DNA of 26,230 nt from Euprymna scolopes. Its lineage: Eukaryota; Mollusca; Cephalopoda; Sepiida; Sepiolidae. Position 1 is the first letter of the stretch. Each line of letters opens with the position of its first letter. Below, one piece after another: positions 9,495 to 20,078 of this stretch. A model generated the notes under the pieces. The model made no database searches. It was not told the origin of the DNA and saw only the letters and a program-made list of their open reading frames with translations. The position numbers were made by a program, and so were the translations under genes. Where the stretch lies: contig CM044499.1 in the NCBI GenBank assembly GCA_024364805.1, positions 26,499,024 to 26,525,253 of the forward strand, in the 5' to 3' direction.

Positions 9495-9665
9495 TACCAC
9501 AAGACTGCTTCGAAGACTGTTTTCAAGTTTAATGTAAACAAGTTCCTGTTGAGTCGTCCTCTTAAATAAACAAACACTACCCAAGTTCCATCATTACGGA
9601 TCATCACATTAACCCTTATCCTCAAGTGGCTTTCGGTTCTTGATAAGCAGTAACGTCCCCTTCTA
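9495..9665 (+). mobile_element. LINE 3'-tail fragment
   Basis: The frame reads TASKTVFKFNVNKFLLSRPL plus a stop. The family tail follows with its stem-loop (CTTATC 9615-9620, GATAAG 9642-9647). It is severely 5'-truncated and lies just upstream of the long LINE copy. Confidence 0.75.
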
Positions 9666-9726
9666 CTAAAAATAAAAAGCTTAAAAAATCGAAAATATTT
9701 TAACGTTATAGGAAAATAAAAAACTA

Positions 9727-11424
9727 CTCTATAGTATCAGACCTGACCGAATGGTTAATTGTAGGCATAGACCGATTCATACCATCCAAAAAATTCCAAC
9801 AAAAACTACCAGCCAGCCATGGTTCTCCTCTGAATGTGCTGCTGTCATCGCGCACAGAAATTACTTTTTCCATAGCTACCAACGTAATAGATGTGCTGAG
9901 ACTAAAGCTGCTTTCAGGGCTGCCAGCAACCACTGTAAAAGAGTAATAAAACATGCAAGAGAGCTATATGCTCAGTCTGTTAAATCCAAAGTAGCTGAGC
10001 AGCGGCTTGGTTCCCACCAGTTCTAGCAAATAGCAAACAGGATCTTGAACAGAAGTGTGCGTTCTATCCCAACTATCATCAATGGACCTGAGGTCATCTC
10101 GTCAGCATCAGACAAAGCCAGACTATTTGCCAAGAACTTTGCAGCTAATTCTACCCTATGCGACAATGACCATCAACACCCTGTATTTCCTCCTATAACA
10201 GACAACACGCTATGCAACATAGAAATATCTGTGCGTGAGGTCGCCAAGCTAATCAAGAACCTTAATTCCAGTAAAGCAACTGGCCCTGATGGCATTCCAG
10301 TTATAGTGCTGAAAAAGCTCCAACCAGACCTTGCCCCCATACTTACAAAATTGTTTAAGCGTTGCCTTAAGGAGAAGTGCTTTCCAACACCCTGGAAAAC
10401 CTCATCAGTATGTCCTGTATTTAAGAATTCAGGTGAAAAGTCATCTCTCTCTCAGTACAGACCAATAAGTCTCCTGTGTGTCATGAGTAAGTTGTTGGAA
10501 TCCATATTAAATAAAGAAGTATTCAACCACCTCAACAGAAACAGCCTTCTTAGTGACATGCAATATGGTTTCCGCTCTGCAAGATCTACAGCAGATGTGC
10601 TAACGGTCATATCACATAGGATTAGTGAATCTCTTGACAAAGGTTTCCTTTCCAGGGCAATTGCTCTTGCCATATCGAAGGTCTTCGATGAGGTATGGCA
10701 TAAGGGCCTACTTCACAAGATTTCCAGCTACGGTATTACTGGAAATATTTTCTCAATTATTAAATAATTTCTCTCCGATAAGTTCATTAGAGTAGTGGTT
10801 GATGGGCAGAAATCAGAGGCCCACAGTATTAATGCTGGAGTCCCCCAGGGGTCCATCCTGGGTTCAACTCTCTTCCTGATCTACATCAATGATCTCCCAA
10901 AACACATACGTAAATCATTCGTTGACATCTATGCTGATGACACGACCATCTATGGCAACACATCAAAGGCCGTAAATGACAAAGTTCTCTCTAATTCTCT
11001 CTCCTCTGATCTTGAGCACGTGGTACAATGGGGGAAGAGGTGGCTGGTCACTTTTAATGCATCCAAAACCAAGCTTCTATCTTTACATCATCAACGCTCT
11101 GATCCCCATCTGGCATCATTTGAAATGGATGGCTCTCGTCTTGGAGAGGCTCCATGTTTTGACAAGCTTCTGGGTTTGACCTTTACTCCTGATCTGAAAT
11201 GAAACACGTACATCAAATCTGTTGCCAGGGACGCTGGGAAAATGGTGGGATCCTTCTACCGCTCCAGAAGATATATCACTACATGCAATTCTCTATGTAT
11301 ATAAAAGCCAAGTACGTCCAAGGATGGAGTACTGCTGCCACATCTGGGCAGGAGCTGCTAAAAACAGCCTATCCTGCCTTGATAGAGTACAAAATAGACT
11401 TCGTGGCTTAGTGGGAAAAACAAA
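9727..11424 (+). mobile_element. Non-LTR retrotransposon (CR1/Jockey-type LINE), 5'-truncated copy with most of the reverse transcriptase
   Basis: A single frame carries the linker and reverse transcriptase. It contains SSKATGPDGI (RT block 1), YRPISLLCVMSKLLES (block 2), QYGFRSARSTADVL, AISKVFDEVWH (block A), VPQGSILGSTLF with YINDLP (block B), the YADD box in IYADDTTIY (block C), NASKTKLL (block D) and KLLGLTF (block E). The first catalytic Asp of block A appears lost (ALAISK for the usual LDxSK). In-frame stops interrupt at about 10024 (TAG), 10765 (TAA) and 11200 (TGA, where related copies have Trp). The frame then shifts near 11285, and the thumb region continues as RPRMEYCCHIWAGAAKNS. 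The endonuclease domain is missing upstream. This is the best copy in the window and relatively recent, but it is dead. CR1/L2/Jockey placement is by motif feel only. Confidence 0.9.
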
Positions 11425-11906
11425 ATCTATATATCTATAAAAGTGAAAATGTCTCTGTGTGTGTGTCTGTGCACATTTCCCTACCAAACTACTCTGTCAA
11501 TTTTCGGTCTAAAAACTCGAGATTTGACAAAAGGAGTATTGAGACTTGTGAAAATCTTTTTAATCGGATTTCGGCCAGAAATCTGGCTGTCAAGGGGTCA
11601 GAGTTCAACGATTTGACCGTTGAAGACTCTACCAAACTCCTCCGCCAATTTTGTGTCTAAACACTTGAAATTTTAAATGTAGGTTATTTGGTCATGGATC
11701 AAACTTTTTAAATTGAACACAAAACAATAAATGTTAAGGGGTCAAAATTGGCGTCAAAGTTTAAAAAATTGACCTCAGTGGTCTCTTCGAAATTACTCAG
11801 CCCGATTTTGGTCAAAATATTTGAAGTCTTACATAAAGTGTATTCACACGTAGTGCAAGTTATGAACAGTACACAGGACCCGGGCAAAGCCGGGTTGAAC
11901 TGCTAG
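11425..11906 (+). mobile_element. Non-autonomous Helitron
   Basis: The 482-bp segment starts with TC (TCTATATATCTATAAAAG), preceded by A. It ends CTAG followed by T, as expected for insertion between A and T. Eleven bases upstream of the end is the GC-rich hairpin CCCGGGCAAAGCCGGG. The 5' TC, the 3' hairpin and CTRR, and the AT target all fit Helitron structure, and 'TATAAAAG...AATGTCTCTGTGTG' near the start is a head type common in invertebrate Helitrons. No Rep/helicase coding is present. It directly abuts the 3' side of the LINE fragment. Confidence 0.75.
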
Positions 11907-12359
11907 TGATGAATAAAAAAGGTGCAGAAAAAGAAACGGATGATAAGAAGGAGATAAAATCGACCGAAATAGAAATAATAAAAATAAAATATAAATAAAT
12001 AATAAAAATAAAATATAAATAAACAAAAAAAAAAAAAAAGAAAAGAAAAGGCGTGGGCAGGTAGTTTATCAGTCTGCATTTACACAAAGGCATAATTAAA
12101 TGGAAATAGCGAAAGTGCACCCAAAGGTGGGTTGCTCGCGTCCCGACTAAACAGTATCCAAATGTCGAGCGTGATATGAAGATCCGTGATTGCCCTTTCA
12201 CTGTGTTTTTTTTTTCGCTACTCTTCCAGTTTACGAGAAGAAAAAAAAAGAAAACAAAAACCAATAATGTAATTTCTATAGCAGATTTCACGTGTCAAAA
12301 ATGGCCGATGAGATGGAACAGATTAGAAGGTTAGCAATGTCGATAGAGAGTTCTTTTCT
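11907..12359. other. Unassigned sequence after the Helitron
   Basis: AT-rich, with a duplicated 'AATAAAAATAAAATATAAAT' stretch near 11976-12019. No gene is recognised. Confidence 0.5.
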
Positions 12360-12850
12360 GTCTTTTTTTCTTTTTAGTCTTTTTTTCAAATTCCTTTGCA
12401 TTAAAGGATAGCTGATTGAAGAAAAAAAATGAGTTTTTCTGTTCTTCTTGTCATTCTTTCCATTTTTCCTTCTTTTTTCTTTCTTTTTCTCCTTCTTTAT
12501 TCTTCCTCCTTATTCTTAATTTTCATTTTGCTTTTTCTTCTTTCTTCTTCTTCTTCTTCTTTCTCCTTACCCTCCTCACACTTGCACTTTTTCTGAAGGA
12601 TGAACATGAAGAAGAAAAAAAGATTCTCTTATTCTTCTTGTCCGTCATCCGCATCAAAGGGTGGCAGCTTAGAGAGGAAGAAGAAGTTGATAAAGAAGAA
12701 GGCAAAAAAAAGCTTATAAAGAAGAAGAAAAAGAAGAAAAAAATAGAGAAAAAGAAGAGGAAAAAGAAGGAAGAAAAAAGAAGAAAAAATAGCACAAGAA
12801 ATGAAATAGAACAAACTATATCAGAAAAAATAGAAGAAAACGGAGGATAA
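12360..12850. repeat. Pyrimidine tract followed by purine tract
   Basis: TTC/TTTC-rich sequence to about 12590 is followed, after a short mixed segment, by GAA/AAAG-rich sequence to 12845. The halves are loosely complementary and could fold back. The long poly-Phe and poly-Lys frames here are low-complexity artefacts. Confidence 0.8.
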
Positions 12851-12951
12851 GTGGGAAGAAGACGGAAGAATGCTAAAAACAAACATCCCCCCCAAAAAAA
12901 ACAACAACAAAAAACAAGGGTAGTAGGAATAGACAAAACCTAGCAGAAACA

Positions 12952-12974
12952 GAAGCAGCAGCAGTAGTTGTAGC

Positions 12975-13005
<31 letters not shown>
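12952..13005 (+). repeat. AGC/AGT trinucleotide repeat
   Basis: AGCAGCAGCAGTAGT passes into (AGT)n. Confidence 0.9.
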
Positions 13006-13556
13006 AATAAATATTTTGAAGAAGATCGAGAGTGAGTGGGTGAGAACGTTGAAGGAGCATATTAAAAGTGATCAAAATAAAAAAATAAGAAAAAGCATGC
13101 AGAAAGTGTGTTCTTTTTTTTTTAACTCCAGTAGAATGAAAAATGAAAATGAACACAACAATAAAAACAATGTTTGTATCATCCTGAGAAAGGCCTATGC
13201 AGCTGAAAAATTTGATTAAAATAATCTAGATGATATTCTGCTTGTTCCTTAGTTAGTCCGTACGTTACGCTTTAAAAACAAATGCAAAATACAATTTTTG
13301 AAGGCCAAACTGCTCCAAAAAAAAAAGAAAAGAAAAGAAAAAGTACGAAAGTCTCAAAATTTAGCCTTAAAAAGATCAATCTGACAGTTATGGACAAAAA
13401 TATGAGAGTGACCTTCCTTTGATGTAAAATCGTTTTTGGATATCATTATAACAATATGATTATTATTGTAATTGTGTGAGAAAGAAACGTATAGTAATTT
13501 CGACGCACAACGGTTCTTCACCGAAAAAAAAAGAAAGAAGTAAACAAAAGGTTTGG

Positions 13557-13690
13557 GGGTGACGATGGTCAAGTCCTAAACGAAACGAACTGACGACCCG
13601 GGTGCTCTAAGTTCGAATCCAGTTCGTTACACAAAATCACTTTTACTTAGGATGTGGACAACCTTCACGTGATCCCTCCCGTGAGCACCG
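13557..13690 (+). mobile_element. tRNA-derived SINE copy C
   Basis: It has a tRNA-like head with B box 'AGTTCGAATCC' and the body 'GTTACACAAAATCAC' followed by 'CACGTGATCCCTCCCGTGAG', matching copy A over about 120 bp. This is the best preserved of the three. Confidence 0.7.
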
Positions 13691-14142
13691 GGTGTCTTTC
13701 TAGAAAGAATTTTGACTAGAAAACTATCGTGGAAACCAATACCAACAATAGAATCTCCGGATTCATACGATATGATAATGATGAACGAAATGTTACGTAA
13801 AAAAGGGAACATTCGAAAGAAAGAGTGCAAAAATAAAGAACATTGTATGCATAGAGATAGAGGACTGAAAGAGTAAATTAAAGCTTGCCCCTTTAAAAGT
13901 TTTTCGTGATTTCTTTCCGGGAATTAATTCCTACTGATGTTACATGATAAAAAAAAATAAAAATATAAATAAAGAGAACGACAGTTCTGTATATATATAA
14001 TAGACAGGTACATGTTACTACAAGAGAACCAATTCAATGAGAGGAGATTTATGAATACCTTGATAGCTAGACCGAGAGATAGTGCGTTTGACATTTACGT
14101 TTGGACAGTTGTGCATATAATATAAACGCGTTACCTTCTCGT

Positions 14143-14458
14143 TGTAATGATGAACATGGAAGACCCAGATACACAAAGATGATGACGTCCTTTATTTCAT
14201 GACCGGTCCATGATTCCGCTTGAGGAATTCAAAGTTTCTTTACATGGTTATTTCTAAAACCCTCTCAATTCTAGAGGGTGTCTTGATTCTAACGGAGAAT
14301 CGGTCTGAACCTCTCTGATTCTCTCCGACTCTTCTCCCAGACTCCCAGACTGCATCTAAAAACTCTATTTATCTTGAGAACTCGTCACGGCATCGCATGA
14401 TTAAACATGTGCTCATAAAGCACGTTGGATAACATGCGTCACGTTGCCAAACTTGACA
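14143..14458 (-). mobile_element. Probable solo LTR (Ty3/gypsy-like), fossil
   Basis: The 316-bp minus-strand block begins TGTCAAG and ends TTACA. It has a TATA-like AAGATAAATAGAG about 85 bp in and an AATAAA about 50 bp before the end, in the order expected of an LTR. No internal coding or partner LTR is visible in the window. A clear target duplication was not found. It looks old and is called only from layout. Confidence 0.4.
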
Positions 14459-14934
14459 TTACTCCGAGTTCAGTAATCTATTTTCCAAATAACATTTTTA
14501 CAAAATATGTTTACAATTTCAATTGACGATTAAATTCCTTAACAGAAACAAATTTCATTATTACATTCCTTTTCCATATACAGCTATGTAAGCTAAACAA
14601 TTGCAATTCGTTATTTCAATAACATTCTGTATTTATTTTAACTTATGATAGGAATTTTCAATTCCAAATCTAGCTTCGCAAGTTCGAATCCTTGACTATC
14701 ATATTTCATATTTACATTGAACTAATTCCCTATTTTTTTACTTACATGAAAAGGGGACAGCCCTTTTACTAGCAGGACCTATGGAAATTCCACAGCGACT
14801 AATTCATATGTAATATATTGATGTTGACATATTCTAGGTATTTAGAGTAAATGGAGTCGCTGCGATATTATTGTAGCTATTTTGTTAAAACTGCAAAAGT
14901 ATTTATCCAAGCTAGTAGGGACCCCCGACGTAGC

Positions 14935-15015
14935 CAGGTCGTAAAATACGGTTAAATATGATATTTTAATTGTTGCAGATTTCGTATATATTATTATAGA
15001 GTTTATCTTCTATCG
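14935..15015 (+). repeat. Interspersed ~80-bp repeat, copy 1
   Basis: It shares with copies at 20565 and 25033 the pattern GGTCGTAAAATACG, TTAAATAT, ATTTTAATT, TGCAGATTTCGTAT, ATTATTATAGA and TTCTAT. No coding is seen. Confidence 0.6.
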
Positions 15016-15127
15016 ATTTTTATGTGTTATAAAGTTGCGATTTCAAGAATAAAAAATATATCCACATGACTTGGGTTCATCAGCTTGAATCGAAACAGAA
15101 TCCCGAATTTTATATATTTCTATATTA

Positions 15128-15505
15128 GTTCCTTCAGCTATAATCAAAACCGAAATCAAAACTTATGAAGAATTCTTGATAAAATTATTTATGAAAAAAA
15201 ATAGATTACTAAGGTACCATCAGCTAAAATAAAAACCGAAACCACGACTTATGAAGAATTCTTGATAAAATTAAAAAAAAAAATTATTAGAGTGCCATTA
15301 GACTTATGAGAAATTCTTTGGTAAAATTATTTATAAAAAATAGATTACTAAGGTGCCATTAGCTAAAATCGAAACTGAAACCAAAATTATGAAGAATTCT
15401 TAGTAAAATTATTTATAAAAACATTAAATTACTTGAGTGCCATCAGTTATAATCGAAACCGAAACCAAAACTTATGAAGAATTCTTGGTAAAATTATTTA
15501 TTACA
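15128..15505 (+). repeat. ~85-bp tandem repeat, about 4.5 units
   Basis: Units start at about 15128, 15214, 15291 (short), 15352 and 15437. Each begins GTGCCATCAGCTA or a variant and includes AAACCGAAACCAAAACTTAT and GAAGAATTCTTGGTAAAATT. A diverged half-unit lies upstream at 15070-15127. Unit length varies because of internal deletions. Confidence 0.8.
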
Positions 15506-16555
15506 AGAAATGAAAGTACATAACAATTAAACGGCCCGGATGTAAGCGTGACACAGAAAATAACACGAACGCTATCGTATTTAATATATAGATTTTAGTC
15601 ACGTAAATTCTTTCGAGATGAAAACAAACGGCGTCGAAGCTGTGCTCGTGTCTAACTCGTATTTTTCTTTTGGTTCTTCTTCCTGTTTCTAACTGACTCC
15701 AAGCTCACGTGAACGAAATAATTTCCCTGTCAAATAAATAAATAAATGAAATTGCTTTTTATACTGCTACCTTGAACTCCGATATTTTTTATTTATCTTT
15801 TTATTTCCGTATTATGTTTTGTATCAGATCGGATCGGTTCCAGGTATGAGTGCCAGTGCATTTCTACAGACGGCACACGCCAACCATTGGTGCTTATTGT
15901 GACTATCCACACAGTTATTACACCCTTAAAATGCGATTTTATTATTTGTATTGAACTATGGAGCACAATATTCCTGAGTGTTTATTATTTATCAATACAT
16001 ATTAATCAATCTCATCTGCGTCATTTTTTAAATACAATGAACATAATTATTATAGAAATATTATGGAACTCATATTTGTTTCGTGTTATTTTTTTGTGTC
16101 CAAAAAACCTAATATTTTACGTTATCCAGAAAAAATATTAGCTTTATCCAAATATATGTGTTGATTAAATATATATTCTCATTCCGTGGAATTTCCACGA
16201 GTTCTGCTTGCATCAAATAATTCATTTATTTGCAAAATGAATAAATGAATAAAAATAAAACCCTAAAAAAACACAGCATCGTGTTATTCAGATTTTTAAC
16301 TGGTTTTCGAATTCCTCATTGCATTTTAAAAAACAAAAAACAAAAACAAAAGCAATCCGGCATCGTATTATTTTGTTTCTTAAAAGAATTTTAGACTTCT
16401 CATTATCTTGATTTCCTTGTAGTAAACTTGATCTCAGGAGTAGGTGGAACGATAAATTTGTCGCCCTAAAAAAAAAAACAACACTACGGCTTTATTTTAA
16501 AACTTTTACTGAAACAATCATGTCAGGCAAGTTGATTATGTAGTAGAACTGATAT
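15506..16555. other. AT-rich sequence flanking the mariner remnant
   Basis: No gene is seen. Short related segments carrying 'GCATCGTGTTATT'-type sequence occur at about 16276-16330 and 16357-16410, with a third copy at about 17483-17530 on the far side of the mariner remnant. Confidence 0.5.
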
Positions 16556-17160
16556 CTATTCAATGTAGCCGCTTACAACCTCAATCACAGCCTCGATACG
16601 GGTCCGGAACTGGGAGCATGCCTTTTCCACAAGCACTAGCAGGGATCGGTGAATACTTGTATAACCAAAGAAAGTAGTCCAGCGGGAGGAGGTCGAAGGA
16701 GGAGGGGAATGTGAGAGAAGAGTACAAAGTCGTAGCACTCCTTCTAAAGTCAAGTCTGGGTCTCTTTGGACTTCTTGGTCGGTACTGATTCCTGCTGCCA
16801 CACTCAGAGTCTGACAGCGGCCACCTGATTGTACCAGGGGATCACCACACACTACATCACATCCAGGTACACTTTGGTGTTGACTTTCAAGTCGACTTCG
16901 AAGATGTGAGATGGCATGATGCGCTCCTCACTTGAAATCACACCAAAGACCTAAATTGTGACCGGAAACTTTGTTTTCATCACTCTGGGCACGTCCCTGT
17001 TATTCCTAGCAATCTAGTCATGCATTTTGAGGGTGCTGGCAATGGTCCTGTTGTTATAACTTGGATCGCTAGAAAGCACGAGTTGTACAGCAACACATCT
17101 CCAATCTCACTCGTTGAACATTGTGTCACTTTCAGACATGATAAAAGGCTCCTCTCGCTC
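16556..17160 (-). mobile_element. Mariner-family transposase remnant (internally deleted)
   Basis: The minus strand ends with CSQFRTRIEAVIEVVSGYIE, which closely matches the mariner C-terminus 'CSRFRPRIEAVIDAxGGFIE'. Upstream are pieces equivalent to 'DVPRVMKTKFP', 'VFGVISSEERIMPSH', 'LKVNTKVYLDVM' and 'VWQQDSAP' (here VWQQESVPT), all in the catalytic domain. The N-terminal end near 17130 gives MSESDTMFNE and a region that could be the helix-turn-helix, so much of the middle is deleted. Multiple stops and frame changes make it non-functional. The terminal inverted repeats were not resolved. Confidence 0.8.
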
Positions 17161-17539
17161 TTGGGATTTGTACACAACTTGCCAAGTAGTAGATGGTCTG
17201 CAAGAAGAAAAAAGGAAACCGGTTTTTACCAAACGGAAATGAATCATGTCGTCTTTTCTAGGGCGACAATGCTATCGTTTCACCCTATATATGCACACGC
17301 GTACGAGCACATTTCACTATGACTTAACTATTAAGCATAAAAAAAAACAACATTTTTTAAACAAAGCCATTTTCGGAAACGCTGTAAGATCTCGACTCGA
17401 CCATGAAAAACTTGTCTGCATCACCTCGGGGAAGGGTGATGGAGCCGAAAAAAAAAGTAATTAATTTATTTGAATAAAAACCTTGCGTCGTGTTATCTGG
17501 TTTCTTAATGGATTTTCAAATTAAAAAAAAAGAAAGAAA

Positions 17540-18500
17540 AAGATGCGCAGCAAAAACAAAGTCAATGAAGAATAAATATTAAAAATAAAAAAGATGAAGA
17601 AATAAAATTAAATAAAAGAAAAACGGAAAGACAGAAAAGATCAAAGAAATTAATAAACGCTAAAAAAACTGAAATAAAAAAAAAATCAAAGAATAAGAAA
17701 GAAAGAAAACAAAAGAAAAAATATTTATGGCACCTGAAAAGATGCTTCGATTAAGTTAATCGAATCTGGTGAATGATTCATCTATCGATCTTTTTGAATA
17801 AAAAGCGTATAAAATATGGAAGGGGATGAGAAGAATGAGGACTAAGAACACAGCAAAGAATGAAGAAGAAGAAGAAGAAGAAAAAGAAGAAGAATAAAAA
17901 CTAAGTTATTTTTTTTCATCTTGTACTGTAGAGAAGATAAAATAGAAGGACGTGCGAAGGATCATGGCGATGAATAAGAAAACAGAAGAAGAAAGAAGAA
18001 GACAATAAGAAAAAGAAAGAAGAAAAATGAAATAAAAGGAGAAAGAAAAAAGAAAGGAAAAAGAGAAAATAGAAGAGAAGAAGAAAAAGCAAGGAAAAAT
18101 AACAAAAAGAAAAAAAGAATGAAAAAAGGAGAAAGAAAGGAAGAGGGAAATAAAAAACAGGAGAAGAAAAAAATAAAAATTAGAAGAAAGAAAAAAAAAC
18201 AGAAAGAGAAAAAGAAAAAAGAAATAAGAAAATAGAAACAAAGGGAAAAGGAGATAAAAAATAAGAACAAAAAAGAAAAAAAGAAAAAAAAGAAAAAGAA
18301 AAAAGACAAAAGGAGAAGAAGAAAGAATAAGAAAAGTAGAAAAAAAACGAAGGAGAAAAGAGAAAAACGGAGAAAATCGGAAAAAATGAAGAATTAGAAA
18401 AAAAGGAGAAAAAGAAAAAGAAAAAAAGAAAAGAAATAAGACAAAAGAAGGAAAAAAGAAAAGAAAAAGTAAAAATAATAATAATAATAAAAAAAAAAGA
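17540..18500 (+). repeat. Kilobase purine (AAG/GAA) tract
   Basis: Almost only A and G on the plus strand for most of 17860-18470, with a looser A-rich lead-in from 17540. It is a low-complexity, strand-asymmetric tract. No gene is seen. Confidence 0.85.
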
Positions 18501-18640
18501 AAGAAGTTTTTTTTTACTTTTCCCCTTTTTTATCCTGCCTTTCTTTGCTGTAGATAAAGTGAAAATAGCCAGACGAGCAAAGAAGAGAAAAAACGAAAGA
18601 CAAACTTATTGGTAGTAAGAAAATAATGAATATAGCTCTC

Positions 18641-18678
18641 TGATCGATCAGACTATGATCGATCAGACTATGATCGAT
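18641..18678. repeat. 15-bp tandem repeat with palindromic core
   Basis: Two and a half copies of TGATCGATCAGACTA, whose core TGATCGATCA is self-complementary. Confidence 0.85.
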
Positions 18679-18904
18679 TTCTAAACATCGATCGTCTAAA
18701 TAAAAATGTATAAAGAACATTTTTTTTTATCTAACATTTCCGTTCTAAATTCACAAGTAGTTTTACAAAGCACTTTCGCATTTAAAACACGCAAAGTGAG
18801 GCTGGAATCACGAAATAAAGTCTTACCGTTTATGCAGATATGTAAATTTATATTTCCTTGTTTCGAATGAACAACTATTTAATTCGTGATATGTTAGTTT
18901 ATTT

Positions 18905-19590
18905 TTTTAAACTCCTTTTCATCTCAAACAAGACATTTTTCCTCTTAGAACGCAAGAGGCTACTATTTGTGATTGTGTCGAACAGGAAACTGTGTGGAGT
19001 TGAGTAGCGAGGTTTAAACTTCTGCATGATAAGTACAGTCATAGAAACAAGAAACGGGCATGGAATTCCAAAATCTAGAAACCCGAGAGAAGATACGATT
19101 AGAGTAGAAGGATTTTCAATATCTAGGATCCTCAACAGTGAACGGGTGGGATTTTGCTGATTGTCTGGTTGGGCGGGAGTATGTACGTGTAGAGGGCACA
19201 AGTGATGCAAGTTCATCAGAGCACATTCCATTAAAATACTTGTAAAGCAGGAATGCGACATTGCAGCGATGTGACAGAGGTTGGAGCTTGGTACACAGTG
19301 CGAGATTTATTAAGGTTAGGTACTCTATTGTGCGTTATCAAAGAGGGAGAAAAATGTGATTGTAGTACCAGCCCGAATGTGACAACACTACTCCACGTAT
19401 GGCTGAATCGTAGCTCTGTAAAGAAATAAGATCCTCTCTGATATGAGTAATTTTCTGGCTCGGTAGATGGGACCCAACTTTTTGCAGCAGATTTTTCAAT
19501 GTCCTCAATGCATTTGTTCGAATTCATGTTGCCTGTGAATGTTAAGCCGAGGAGTTTGAAATCATTTAAGCGTTGCTTCAGTCATGATCG
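18905..19590 (-). mobile_element. LINE fragment (RT C-terminus plus 3' region)
   Basis: The minus-strand reading includes KLLGLTFTG, then SNKCIEDIEKSAAKSWVPS aligned with the KTYIRSV..KMVGSFY region, and later NGMCSDEL-like and FWNSMPVSCF-like pieces. It parallels the fragment at 2.1-2.8 kb along most of its length, for example the shared plus-strand 'GTTCATCAGAG' followed by 'ACATTCCATTAAA'. Stops and frameshifts are frequent, so this is an old copy. Confidence 0.75.
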
Positions 19591-20078
19591 GGTTGAAGCA
19601 ATCGCCCACAATAATTTATTCCTTGCTGTTTTTTTTTTTTCAAAGTTGGCACGCTTTGCATAAGATTACATCTTTCTAAGTCATCCCTTTCTGACTTTCA
19701 TGGGCAGTCTGTCCAAAAGCCTCATCCATCTGTTAAGACGGTGTCTATAGAACTGATTTCCCGCGTAACTAAACTCTACACCTTTTCCATTACTACATGT
19801 ATCCTAAAGACCCTTGCTGAGTTTTTGTCACATATCTTTGTTTATATCATTGTAAGCTTGAATTCCATCTATTAAATTAACACCATGTTAACATTTTTGA
19901 GAACTATTAGATGTAAATATTTCAACTTAACTTTTCACATCAATAACATTCTTCTATCTAACAATTATACGTTTACCAATGATAATCATCGACTATTTTA
20001 ATTTTATCATAATAATCGACCATTTTAATAGTTTTCGGTGATTTCCGGTAGACTAGTAATATAACAATAATCATATTC
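19591..20078. other. Unassigned sequence
   Basis: No gene is recognised. Short self-repeats 'ATAATCATCGACTATTTTAA' and 'ATAATCGACCATTTTAATAG' occur near 19981-20030. Confidence 0.4.

Noticed and set aside
12416-12936. Lys/Glu-rich and Phe-rich frames up to 144 codons
   Set aside because: Low-complexity products of the pyrimidine/purine tracts.
15128-15505. Regularly spaced repeats that could suggest a CRISPR array
   Set aside because: Units are contiguous 61-86-bp tandem copies without unique spacers, in animal DNA.
17906-18309. Minus-strand poly-Phe/Ser frames over 110 codons
   Set aside because: They arise from the purine tract on the plus strand; no domain or codon structure is present.
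18641-18678. Possible operator-like palindromes TGATCGATCA
   Set aside because: They are part of a short tandem repeat in simple-sequence DNA; nothing links them to regulation.
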